From contig CASFXV010000006.1 of assembly GCA_949298795.1 (NCBI GenBank), positions 1 through 64,000 of the forward strand: a stretch of 64,000 nt of DNA. The letters run 5' to 3'. A model generated the notes under the pieces. It saw only the letters and a list, made by a program, of their open reading frames with translations. It was not told the origin of the DNA and did not search any database. Below are positions 14,897-23,689 of this stretch, one piece after another (the first letter of the stretch is position 1; each line of letters starts with the position of its first letter). Source of the stretch: an uncultured bacterium. GTDB lineage: Bacteria > Elusimicrobiota > Elusimicrobia > Elusimicrobiales > Elusimicrobiaceae. A program made the position numbers and the translations under genes.

Positions 14897-17452
14897 AAGA
14901 ATAAGGTATAATTTGGGCCTTTCTGATGACCCCGAATTTCAAGCCGTTCCTATTAGGCAACAAAGAATAAGGTATAATTTGATGCTGGCGGGTATCGTTC
15001 GCCGGTAACCAGTTCCTATTAGGCAACAAAGAATAAGGTATAATTTGTTCCTATTAGGCAACAAAGAATAAGGTATAATTTGGGGAACCTGTTTCAAAAA
15101 AGAGCATTTCAAGTTCCTATTAGGCAACAAAGAATAAGGTATAATTTGAAATCGTCGCGCGCGTTTCTGTTTGCGTAAGTTCCTATTAGGCAACAAAGAA
15201 TAAGGTATAATTTGTGAAAAAGTTAATTAGCTTAATAGCCCTGCGTTCCTATTAGGCAACAAAGAATAAGGTATAATTTGATAAAAAGACTTGACAAACG
15301 CGGCAACGCGGTTCCTATTAGGCAACAAAGAATAAGGTATAATTTGCATGTGCCGTACCGGTTGTTTATGTCTTCTGTTCCTATTAGGCAACAAAGAATA
15401 AGGTATAATTTGTTAATAAGTCTTTCTGCCGTCTGAAAAATAGTTCCTATTAGGCAACAAAGAATAAGGTATAATTATAATTTGTTGGGCATGGGTGATT
15501 ATAACTTGTTGGGAAGTTCCTATTAGGCAACAAAGAATAAGGTATAATTTGGCTTGGTGCCTGGACTGTGCCAAACAGTTTGTTCCTATTAGGCAACAAA
15601 GAATAAGGTATAATTTGTATCCTTGTAAGAACGTTCAACGGAATAAAGTTCCTATTAGGCAACAAAGAATAAGGTATAATTTGACCGAGGCTGCACATGA
15701 GCGTTACCCAATTGTTCCTATTAGGCAACAAAGAATAAGGTATAATGGTACAATTATGGATTACATGTTCCTATTAGGCAACAAAGAATAAGGTATAATT
15801 TGCCAAAGTAGCCGGATTAGCTTTTTCTGCCCGTTCCTATTAGGCAACAAAGAATAAGGTATAATTTGAAAATCTTCCGTACCGTTAGCCGTATCAACGT
15901 TCCTATTAGGCAACAAAGAATAAGGTATAATTTGTATGTCGCTTGTAATTATCAGAATTATAAGGTTCCTATTAGGCAACAAAGAATAAGGTATAATTTG
16001 TCCCAAGGCTCCGGCTCCTTTAGCTTTGGTGTTCCTATTAGGCAACAAAGAATAAGGTATAATTTGCGTTGCGGCGGAGCAGATAGAGGCCGCGCAGTTC
16101 CTATTAGGCAACAAAGAATAAGGTATAATTTGCGCAACCTTTGCAGGAAGCGCAAGAGGAAAGTTCCTATTAGGCAACAAAGAATAAGGTATAATTTGAA
16201 TATGGTTATTACTGTAACCTTAGATTATGTTCCTATTAGGCAACAAAGAATAAGGTATAATTTGGGTTGCGGCGCCGCTTCGTAAATTGGCCAAGTTCCT
16301 ATTAGGCAACAAAGAATAAGGTATAATTTGAAAATCTGAAATCAGACAGTTAGAAAAACAGTTCCTATTAGGCAACAAAGAATAAGGTATAATTTGAAAT
16401 ACGAACAATTAAAAATTTTAGAAGAAGTTCCTATTAGGCAACAAAGAATAAGGTATAATTTGTATTACATGTGGTCCAGCAGTCCAGGGATAGTTCCTAT
16501 TAGGCAACAAAGAATAAGGTATAATTTGCCTCTCTTTGTGTCCCAGTTGTAGATTGATGTTCCTATTAGGCAACAAAGAATAAGGTATAATTTGATAAAA
16601 AGACTTGACAAACGGGGGAATACGGTTCCTATTAGGCAACAAAGAATAAGGTATAATTTGTTTTACTTTCATGTCTTGGATGGCTTGTGCGTTCCTATTA
16701 GGCAACAAAGAATAAGGTATAATTTGACGTACGACCGCGTGGCCCAATGGGCGCAAGTTCCTATTAGGCAACAAAGAATAAGGTATAATTTGCCTCAAAA
16801 TACCGAGGATACGAAAGGGGATGTTCCTATTAGGCAACAAAGAATAAGGTATAATTTGCGCAATAATTTGCACAAGGCTAACAACTTTGTTCCTATTAGG
16901 CAACAAAGAATAAGGTATAATTTGTTTATTCTTGAGGAAAGATATGGCTGTTATGTTCCTATTAGGCAACAAAGAATAAGGTATAATTTGTCCAAGCAAG
17001 AGGCGGCTATCAAACAATATGTTCCTATTAGGCAACAAAGAATAAGGTATAATTTGAGACGGGAAAAACTGGAAGGGGTTTTTAATGTTCCTATTAGGCA
17101 ACAAAGAATAAGGTATAATTTGCATTTTCCGCTTGAAACCGAGCAGGCGCAAGTTCCTATTAGGCAACAAAGAATAAGGTATAATTTGAGTACAAAGCGC
17201 GCCCACTTTTCGCCGACAGTTCCTATTAGGCAACAAAGAATAAGGTATAATTTGGTCGTTATGAAATTCGTTTCTTATTTCTAAGTTCCTATTAGGCAAC
17301 AAAGAATAAGGTATAATTTGAACACCAAGAGGAAGAGGAAAAAAGAAACAGTTCCTATTAGGCAACAAAGAATAAGGTATAATTTGCACATTTTGGAACG
17401 ACCTCGCCAGACGCAAGTTCCTATTAGGCAACAAAGAATAAGGTATAATTTG
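14897..17452 (+). CRISPR. Type II CRISPR array: 39 repeats plus one degenerate repeat, 38 spacers
   Basis: The 36-bp repeat starts GTTCCTATTAGGCAAC and ends AATAAGGTATAATTTG, with mostly 30-bp spacers (66-bp period). The first unit (14897-14915) keeps only the last 19 bases of the repeat. Irregular units are: repeats at 15012 and 15047 that share one G with no spacer; a 42-bp repeat at 15443-15484 with TATAAT doubled; and a repeat at 15714 that lacks its last TTG and has a 20-bp spacer. Pairing with the tracrRNA shows that crRNA is read on the + strand, opposite to the cas genes. Every repeat ends in a TATAAT core. Confidence 0.97.
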
Positions 17453-17467
17453 TATCAATAAAAATTC

Positions 17468-17497
17468 TTGCTAAAAATTAAACATTTTTGTTAGAAT
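17468..17497 (+). promoter_or_regulatory. tracrRNA promoter
   Basis: TTGCTA (17468-17473), an 18-bp spacer and TAGAAT (17492-17497) preceded by TGT (extended -10). Initiation is expected near 17504, a few bases before the anti-repeat. Confidence 0.65.
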
Positions 17498-17503
17498 AAT
17501 TAC

Positions 17504-17590
17504 AGAAACCTTATTCTTTTGTGCCGCATTAGGTAACAAGGGCATTTCAAGCCCGCTAAGGAGGGAGCCGCAAAGGCTCTTCTCCACTTA
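17504..17590 (+). ncRNA. tracrRNA
   Basis: The anti-repeat at 17508-17537 (ACCTTATTCTTTTGTGCC, then GCATTAGGTAAC) is complementary to the repeat with a few bulges, in the orientation expected for a type II guide duplex. It is followed by a GGGC/GCCC hairpin (17540-17554), like a nexus, and a longer hairpin (17560-17585, GGAG...CTCC with inner GAGCC/GGCTC). No T tract follows the second hairpin, so the primary transcript may run to the terminator at 17605-17646. It lies between the array and cas2 and is convergent with cas2. Confidence 0.85.
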
Positions 17591-17596
17591 AAAAAT

Positions 17597-17941
17597 TTAA
17601 AAATCCTCAAACAATATAAGTTGTTCATATTGTTTGGGGGTTTTTTCATGCCGTTGTGAAGGGCCATAGAAATTCTGTGTTAAAGCGTATTGCTTGTCTG
17701 TTATTAAAATAAAAGCACATTTGCCTTGCGGAGGCGTCTGCGGACCTATTTGTTTTATTAAGGCTTGGGCCTGGTGGAGGGTGGGCATATGGCGTACATA
17801 TACCGAAAACTGCATCATACTAAACCCCTTTTGAAGCAAAAGTTTGCGAAAAGCCGCATACCGTTTACGCTGGATTTTTGTCTGTGTAGGCAAATCAAAT
17901 ACAGCCATTACCCACATAATGCGCCAGCTATTGGGGGGCAT
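17597..17941 (-). CDS. cas2: CRISPR-associated endonuclease Cas2
   Basis: About 114 aa. The N-terminal strand MWVMAVFDLPTQT carries the family's conserved Asp, followed by RKRYAAFRKLLLQKGF and the FSVYVRH strand. Cas2 dimers form the core of the Cas1-Cas2 spacer integrase. ATG 17941 overlaps the end of cas1; a downstream ATG at 17917 is possible. The last 12 codons double as an intrinsic terminator on both strands. Confidence 0.92.
   Translation of the reverse strand: MPPNSWRIMWVMAVFDLPTQTKIQRKRYAAFRKLLLQKGFSMMQFSVYVRHMPTLHQAQALIKQIGPQTPPQGKCAFILITDKQYALTQNFYGPSQRHEKTPKQYEQLILFEDF
17605..17646. terminator. Bidirectional terminator inside the 3' end of cas2
   Basis: CCTCAAACAATAT (17605-17617) pairs with ATATTGTTTGGGG after a 9-nt loop, with one G-T pair. 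TTTTTT follows on the + strand (17641-17646). On the - strand the same stem is followed by ATTTTTAAATTTTTT. It can end the array/tracrRNA transcript from one side and the cas operon from the other, while coding for the Cas2 C-terminus. Confidence 0.8.
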
Positions 17942-18914
17942 CTTCAAACTGGTCAGCCTGCCACAGTAAAGAAGAGGAGGCTTTGCCAGGGCGGGCAGGC
18001 TGATTGGGAAGCATTAGTTTACGCCGGGGATCTTCCAAATGAATACAATAACTGTTAACTGCAAAATCTATGCCATGAAATAAACGGTAATTTCGGCCGG
18101 CCAATTCTATTTTGCTTGCTAACAGTAACGCCAAAACCTGCTTTTTAACATTTTTATCAAACTGTTCCAACGGAAACTGCTTAGAGGCTATCTGCCAAAC
18201 AATTCTATCTACTAAAAAACGAAATGGCTCTATAAAATCCTCCGCCAAATTAAAGGGATTATCTTTGCGGTCATGGCCTACGCCAAAATTTAAACATAAT
18301 CCCGCCGCCGCCAGACTACGGGCAATTATCGCACGCAAAACAGCGTATCCATAATTTAAAGCAATATTAACAGGGTCTGCCGCCCCTTGTTTTTCTCTAA
18401 ACAAAATGGGATTGTGAAGAGATGTAAAAAAAGAGGGCCAATAGGATTGGGCTGCTTGCGCTTCCCGCGTAGAAGCATTTTCCGCATTCACCTGGCCGGA
18501 AATTAGTTTCAAGCGGTCTGAAAGGGCGGAATCAAAATCGGAAGCGGCCAAAGCCTGCCCCCTAATTTTAGCTTCTATAAGCTGCTTCCATAGGTTTTTG
18601 CTTTCGGGCCCACTTAAATACTTTGCCTGTAAAAAAGGCCGTTTGGCTCCCTCCAAATTATTGCCAACCGGCAAAGCCATACTGCACGGCATATGTTTGT
18701 TATCGGCAAACACAACCGCCGCGCCTTGTTGGGCCAGTTCCTGCAAAACCGCTAAAGAAACTCTAATGCAGGGATGCGAAAGCACCAATACGGCAATATC
18801 ACAAACCGCTATTAAATGAGATTGCTGGCCCTTGCAAAAACTTATCTTTAGACGCCCTGTATCAATAGACAGGGCGGCCTCGCGGTCTATACTAATTAAA
18901 TGCTGTATACTCAT
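17928..18914 (-). CDS. cas1: CRISPR-associated integrase Cas1
   Basis: The 328-aa protein has the Cas1 fold: a beta-rich N-terminal part (residues 1-80), then the helical catalytic domain with the Glu in NAENASTREAQAAQSYW, the His in LNFGVGHDRKDNPFNLAEDFIEPFR and the acidic ED-x2-EP pair just after it. These are the metal ligands for spacer integration. The start overlaps the cas9 stop (ATGA), so the genes are co-translated. No csn2 or cas4 is present, consistent with subtype II-C. Confidence 0.95.
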   Translation of the reverse strand: MSIQHLISIDREAALSIDTGRLKISFCKGQQSHLIAVCDIAVLVLSHPCIRVSLAVLQELAQQGAAVVFADNKHMPCSMALPVGNNLEGAKRPFLQAKYLSGPESKNLWKQLIEAKIRGQALAASDFDSALSDRLKLISGQVNAENASTREAQAAQSYWPSFFTSLHNPILFREKQGAADPVNIALNYGYAVLRAIIARSLAAAGLCLNFGVGHDRKDNPFNLAEDFIEPFRFLVDRIVWQIASKQFPLEQFDKNVKKQVLALLLASKIELAGRNYRLFHGIDFAVNSYCIHLEDPRRKLMLPNQPARPGKASSSLLWQADQFEDAPQ

Positions 18915-21900
18915 TGGCTTTTTAATTTAGTGATGTCCTGCCGCGTTGCTACCACCTTATATTTTTTAAAATTAGAAATATTTTTGAATTTTTCTTTGAA
19001 ATTCTTTTTAGGAACTTCCGTAGTCAACATACAAACCGCCCCGGAAGAGGAACTAAACTTTCTAACTTTATAGAACTGTTTATTTTCTGTATCGTACAAT
19101 ATATCCCCTATAAAAACACGAATTATTCCTTCCGGAACGCTTTCATGCGGCTGATAACTCCACAAGGGAATTAATTTTACAATCCGTCCTGTTTTGAAGT
19201 CAAACTCAATACAAGCATAGCCGTAATTTCTATAGAATTTATGATGTTTCTTTCCCCCTAAATCCGTATGTATAACCTCTTTATCCACACCCGGCGCAAA
19301 TTGGGCCAAGAAACGCTCCTTGTACATATACTGAAGCTTTTGTACTTTTTTGCCTCTGTAATAAATGCCGTCTTGCGGGTTGTCTTTTTGACCGCAGAGG
19401 GCTTCTTCTGCCGTCATTCCCGCATCTAGTCTGGCTTGCAGTTGCTTTAAAACGGCTTGTTTAATTTCTTCACCAAAGATTACAGATTCCAAATGAGAAA
19501 TCAATTCTGTTTTTGTTCTTAACTTGTTGTTTGCTTTTAAGAAAGATTGTAATGGCGCGCGATGCACAAAACGCGCCATATTCTCTTTCTTCTTCACATT
19601 ATAGGCCGTTTCGTCAAACAATTTCCCTGCCGGGAAGTGGTCCGGTTTATGCCATACCACATAATGCGTCAGGCGTTTTTCTAATTCCTGCCGGATAGCG
19701 TGATACTGCGCAATATCGTCCACCAAAAAACCGGGGATATCCTTGGATTTATCACGTACGCCGTTTTCATCGGTGTATTCTATTTTCTCCAGCGTACCAT
19801 ACCGGGCATGATGGTCGGCCGCGCGCTTAATCATAGACAAATCACACAAGCCGATAACCGCCGCATCTACCGCATGGTGGCGGTAGTCGCACCGTTTATT
19901 AAACTGCAGCAGCGTACGCTGTTCCCGACGGAAATTTTTAAAAGCTTCATCAAAATCCGTCTTTGTTTGCGGTTTTGTATCCAATAAGCGGCAATAGGCT
20001 TCAAAATCACTTTTCAACGCTTTGCTTTCTGAGTATTCCAGCCTGTCTGTATCAAACAATTCCGTCCATTTTTCCGGTTCTATGATATGGTTATCCTTAT
20101 CAAAAAGATCTTTTCCTTCCAACAAACGCACATGCGGCAAAACCCGGTTAAAACGCAAATGCCCGCGCAAATAAGACGTCAACCCGCCAAACGAAGGCGT
20201 AACTTTGGAACAAATGTCTTTACACCACCCCAGCACAATTTTGCCAATCCAAGCCGTTTCCTGATTTTGGCGGTTATTAAAATCCTCTTTCAATTCTTCC
20301 GGCGTTATCAACAAATTATGTATCTTGCGAGCGATACGCACCCCTCTTTGGGTGGGTTTCCATTTGTGATCTTTGGGGGACAGATAGCCTTTTTCCTCCT
20401 TCTTATACAATTGCTGTAAATGTATGACAAAATTAATTAAAGAACTATCATAGCCAAACGTTGCTTTTTCAACAGGGGCTTTATTCTTCTTGGCTTTTTT
20501 ATAATTTTCCTTTTCTGTTTTTAAAAACGCCAAATAAGCGTCTATGTCTTCTTGAAATTTCCATTGATAAGGCAACTGGTTGGATTTTTTTAAATTTTCT
20601 TGTTTAAAAACCAATACTTTGTTTTCAAATACATCCGGCCCGGCTATCTCGCCGCGTTGGGGAATGATATGATCTATCTGAGTGTAATTTTCATCAAACG
20701 CCTGGGAAAAAGAGATATGATTTCCGCTATATGGGCATTTTTCATCTTGTTCTTTCCATAACAAATATTTTTCTATATTGCGCGGGGTTACCAGTACTTG
20801 GCCTTTTTGCAGCTCAGCCACGGCTTCTTGGCGCAGCTGAGCCTGTTGTTTATTTTGACCTTCCAGCCATTTGCGCTGCTGCAGCGATTTTTTCATATCG
20901 CGAGAAAGCTCTACTACAATTTCCTCCGGCAAACCATACTTTTTAACAATATAATTCATTACCCGATAAAATTCCGCCAAAGCACGGCTGATAACAGGGT
21001 CATTAATACTTTCCTGCGCTTTGATGGCCTCTACCGAGCGGAGTTTACCGCGCAGGCTGTGTTCTTGCGTATGAATCTGCGCTAAAACAGCTTCTTCTTG
21101 TTCCCCTTTTAAAATACGTTCAGTAAGCAAACCCAACGCTTTTACCCCGTAGGAGGAGCGGCCTTTCTCCAATGAAAAAGAAGAAAAGACATTTTTATCC
21201 CGCAAAGTTAAAATAAACTCCAAGCCTTCTTGCAAATCTTCCGGGCTGGAGGCTACATTTTTTGTAAGACGGGCAAATTCTTGCTGGATATAAGAAGCAG
21301 AGTTGTCTTCAATATCTGAAAATGTAGTAATATTAGCCAAAAATTCTACCACAAGTTCCTGCCCTTTGTCCGACAGGCCCATCCACTCTTTGAATACGCC
21401 CGCCCGTTGAAAAGCCGCTGATGTGGAATTTCCCCGAATACCCCTTTTGGCCCCATTGCTGCGATCCGCCGTAAAACGCATATCCGGTAAAAAGTTTAAT
21501 TTTTCGTATATTTTAGAAAAAGCCATTACACTGCTATTTTGAATATATGCTTCGGAGGAACCGTCTATATAATCAAATAACATACGCCGGTCTTTGGGAG
21601 ATAAGGCTTCAGGCGCTTTTTTGCCTGGAATATAGAAACGCAAATCAGCAATTTCTTTAGCCAAACGGTATCTTTGATAAGCCAACTGGGCGCAAGAGGC
21701 CCGTTTTTCTTCCGGGAAAACAGCGCAGTCCCCCACTGTTTCCAACTCCCAACGAATAGGCCGCTGATAAAAGATAGCCGAATGAAAAGCCTCCTGCAGG
21801 GAAATTTCCTTTTGGCCGGAAAAATCTGGGAAGAGATTGTCCCCCCATACCGCATACCGGCCCTTTAATTCCACGTGATATTTACTTTGTTCTTCATAAA

Positions 21901-22498
21901 TCCGCCGGAATTCTTCTTCTATCATCTCCCGGTAAATAAAAGTGCCGCTGTCTTCTACTTTGCGCCAAGGATTCCCATTACTGGCGGATTTGCGCTCATA
22001 CAAGAGCTGCCCCAGCGTTTTGCCCCCTTCCAGCAATTTTTCTGTTACTTTTATATTATTTTTTACTTTGCTGCCGTCACTTCCTTTCAACGTGCCTTTA
22101 TAACCGCGATTTTTTACAATATGACAAAACACCTTAATTAGTTGCGGCAGAGAAATTTCCTGCGTTACCGCTTTGGCACGCAAGCAAATTACATCTTCTT
22201 TATCCGCCAAGACATCTTCCCGCGTAATGCCCAAAGAAGCAGCAATAAACCCTATTTTGCGAAGACGCGCCGCTTTACGTTCCACCTGCCGCCTGATAAG
22301 CCTTTCCGCACGGCGCATGCTGTTTAATGTAACCATTTCCTTAGGGGCCACCGGTTCACCAAAAATATAACTGTCTAAATGCAGCACCCCACTGATATGC
22401 TTTTGAGCGTCTAAGTTATATGCAACCACCCCAATAGAAGACGTGCCCAAATCAATTCCCAAACGATAGGAAGCTAATAGCTTATTGTTATCTGTCAT
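18911..22498 (-). CDS. cas9: CRISPR-associated endonuclease Cas9 (type II-C-like)
   Basis: The 1195-aa effector nuclease is guided by crRNA and tracrRNA. RuvC-I is YRLGIDLGTSSIG with Asp16. The arginine-rich bridge helix is RRAERLIRRQVERKAARLRK (about 70-90). RuvC-II is IVVELSRD with Glu530. The HNH domain is YTQIDHIIPQ with Asp609 and His610, plus a downstream ENKVLVF...NLKKSNQLP. RuvC-III is YRHHAVDAA with His875 and Asp878. All catalytic residues are present, so both DNA strands should be cut. AGAGAGG precedes the ATG. The length is somewhat above typical compact II-C enzymes. PAM preference cannot be read from this window. Confidence 0.97.
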   Translation of the reverse strand: MTDNNKLLASYRLGIDLGTSSIGVVAYNLDAQKHISGVLHLDSYIFGEPVAPKEMVTLNSMRRAERLIRRQVERKAARLRKIGFIAASLGITREDVLADKEDVICLRAKAVTQEISLPQLIKVFCHIVKNRGYKGTLKGSDGSKVKNNIKVTEKLLEGGKTLGQLLYERKSASNGNPWRKVEDSGTFIYREMIEEEFRRIYEEQSKYHVELKGRYAVWGDNLFPDFSGQKEISLQEAFHSAIFYQRPIRWELETVGDCAVFPEEKRASCAQLAYQRYRLAKEIADLRFYIPGKKAPEALSPKDRRMLFDYIDGSSEAYIQNSSVMAFSKIYEKLNFLPDMRFTADRSNGAKRGIRGNSTSAAFQRAGVFKEWMGLSDKGQELVVEFLANITTFSDIEDNSASYIQQEFARLTKNVASSPEDLQEGLEFILTLRDKNVFSSFSLEKGRSSYGVKALGLLTERILKGEQEEAVLAQIHTQEHSLRGKLRSVEAIKAQESINDPVISRALAEFYRVMNYIVKKYGLPEEIVVELSRDMKKSLQQRKWLEGQNKQQAQLRQEAVAELQKGQVLVTPRNIEKYLLWKEQDEKCPYSGNHISFSQAFDENYTQIDHIIPQRGEIAGPDVFENKVLVFKQENLKKSNQLPYQWKFQEDIDAYLAFLKTEKENYKKAKKNKAPVEKATFGYDSSLINFVIHLQQLYKKEEKGYLSPKDHKWKPTQRGVRIARKIHNLLITPEELKEDFNNRQNQETAWIGKIVLGWCKDICSKVTPSFGGLTSYLRGHLRFNRVLPHVRLLEGKDLFDKDNHIIEPEKWTELFDTDRLEYSESKALKSDFEAYCRLLDTKPQTKTDFDEAFKNFRREQRTLLQFNKRCDYRHHAVDAAVIGLCDLSMIKRAADHHARYGTLEKIEYTDENGVRDKSKDIPGFLVDDIAQYHAIRQELEKRLTHYVVWHKPDHFPAGKLFDETAYNVKKKENMARFVHRAPLQSFLKANNKLRTKTELISHLESVIFGEEIKQAVLKQLQARLDAGMTAEEALCGQKDNPQDGIYYRGKKVQKLQYMYKERFLAQFAPGVDKEVIHTDLGGKKHHKFYRNYGYACIEFDFKTGRIVKLIPLWSYQPHESVPEGIIRVFIGDILYDTENKQFYKVRKFSSSSGAVCMLTTEVPKKNFKEKFKNISNFKKYKVVATRQDITKLKSQ

Positions 22499-22543
22499 GC
22501 TGAACCTCTCTTAAGCAAATAGAAGTGTATTTCATGCAATAAA

Positions 22544-22621
22544 TTAGCGGGGAAATAAAAGCAAAGACATTATCAAAAAGCCTAAAGCCAAAGTAATAAT
22601 AAAACATTGCGCCCACTGCAT
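22544..22621 (-). CDS. Possible 25-aa membrane peptide upstream of cas9
   Basis: An ATG at 22621 opens a 25-codon frame rich in Leu, Ile and Phe (about 18 hydrophobic residues in one helix-length run, ending LLLFPR) that stops 45 nt before cas9. There is no good ribosome-binding site (AGATAA only), so it may be chance. If real, it would be a single-span membrane peptide co-transcribed with cas9. Confidence 0.3.
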   Translation of the reverse strand: MQWAQCFIITLALGFLIMSLLLFPR

Positions 22622-22682
22622 TTATCTATTTGCTATATACTAATCTAATATTTATATACTATATAAAAATCAAAACCACTTC

Positions 22683-23603
22683 TTACTTGATTTTTTTACT
22701 ATAGGCGGCAATTTTCTGGCCAATAAGGTCAACAAGCTCCTGCGGACGCTTAACCACTATATGCGGCAGCCAAGCCAATACGGTAGGTAAAATTTCTTCA
22801 TATTTTCCCACAAAACACTCTATAAGAAGCCCTTCCCCTGCTGTTTTGCGCAGAATCTTTTGTCGGGGAAAATAAACTTTCTTTTCAAAATAAGAAGCCG
22901 CTTCCTCGGAAACGGTTAGTTCTACCCGTTTATCGCGGTTTCCCTCAAACCAAACGGAAATGCTGTCCTCCAAAATTTTTTCTATCTGTTTAGGGCGTTT
23001 AAAAAAAATACCCGTGGGGGTAAGTTGTTGTATTTTATCCAAGCGAAGTTTTAAAATTAAATTCTCTTTTCCCAGCGCCAACAAATACCAAAACCCGTCA
23101 AACCAGGCAATTTTAAGCGGGGAAATATCCCGGCCGGACAGCTTTGATTTTTCATATATAATCGTTAATTTTTCCCGTTTTCTAATAGCTTTTTCTATTA
23201 ATTTACTATGGGTATCCTCCCAAAAGTTCTGCCCCTTGGGGAGTTTAATATAAAAAGGGTTTTCTTTATCGTTTTCTAAAATACGGTTTCTCAAACTGAC
23301 ATATGTTTCTTGAAAACTCCCCCCCAAACTCCCGGCAATACTGGCAAGCAAGGCCAACATAGCAGCTTCCTTGGCGCTTAATTTTAGTTTTTGCAAAGAA
23401 TACCCTTCCACAAAACAGTACGTCCCTTTATTGGGGCAGAAAATAGGAAAACCCGCCCTTTCCAAAATTTTAATATCACGCTGAATGGTGCGGACATTCA
23501 CCATGAGCCCCTGCGCAAGGTTTGCTACATTCACCGTTCCTTTGTCAAACTCGCTTAGAATATACATCAACCGGCTTATTTTGTTTAAAGTATCCCCCAG
23601 CAT
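22683..23603 (-). CDS. WYL-domain transcriptional regulator
   Basis: The 306-aa protein has an N-terminal winged HTH (residues about 5-60: VNVANLAQGLMVNVRTIQRD, then ILERAGFPI) and a central WYL domain (REKLTIIYEKSK ... SPLKIAWFDGFWYLLALG ... LRLDKIQQL), followed by a C-terminal WCX-like part. WYL regulators often sense nucleic acid or nucleotide ligands and control defence or repair genes. GGGGAG precedes the ATG. It lies 86 nt after rtcB and about 185 nt before cas9 on the same strand, so it may control either or both. The 16-bp inverted repeat upstream of rtcB is a candidate operator. Confidence 0.88.
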   Translation of the reverse strand: MLGDTLNKISRLMYILSEFDKGTVNVANLAQGLMVNVRTIQRDIKILERAGFPIFCPNKGTYCFVEGYSLQKLKLSAKEAAMLALLASIAGSLGGSFQETYVSLRNRILENDKENPFYIKLPKGQNFWEDTHSKLIEKAIRKREKLTIIYEKSKLSGRDISPLKIAWFDGFWYLLALGKENLILKLRLDKIQQLTPTGIFFKRPKQIEKILEDSISVWFEGNRDKRVELTVSEEAASYFEKKVYFPRQKILRKTAGEGLLIECFVGKYEEILPTVLAWLPHIVVKRPQELVDLIGQKIAAYSKKIK

Positions 23604-23689
23604 AAAATCTCCCCTTAAATATTATCTATTAAACCAAACTGCTTTTTGGAAGGCTTCGGTTTATTTTTCATAACAACACCGCCGCATTA

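Noticed and set aside
14939-17458. Long open frames on both strands across the CRISPR array (up to 346 aa, repeating QIIPYSLLPNRN or VPIRQQRIRYNL)
   Set aside because: The 66-bp period is a multiple of three, so the repeat translates in frame repeatedly. These are array artefacts, not repeat proteins.
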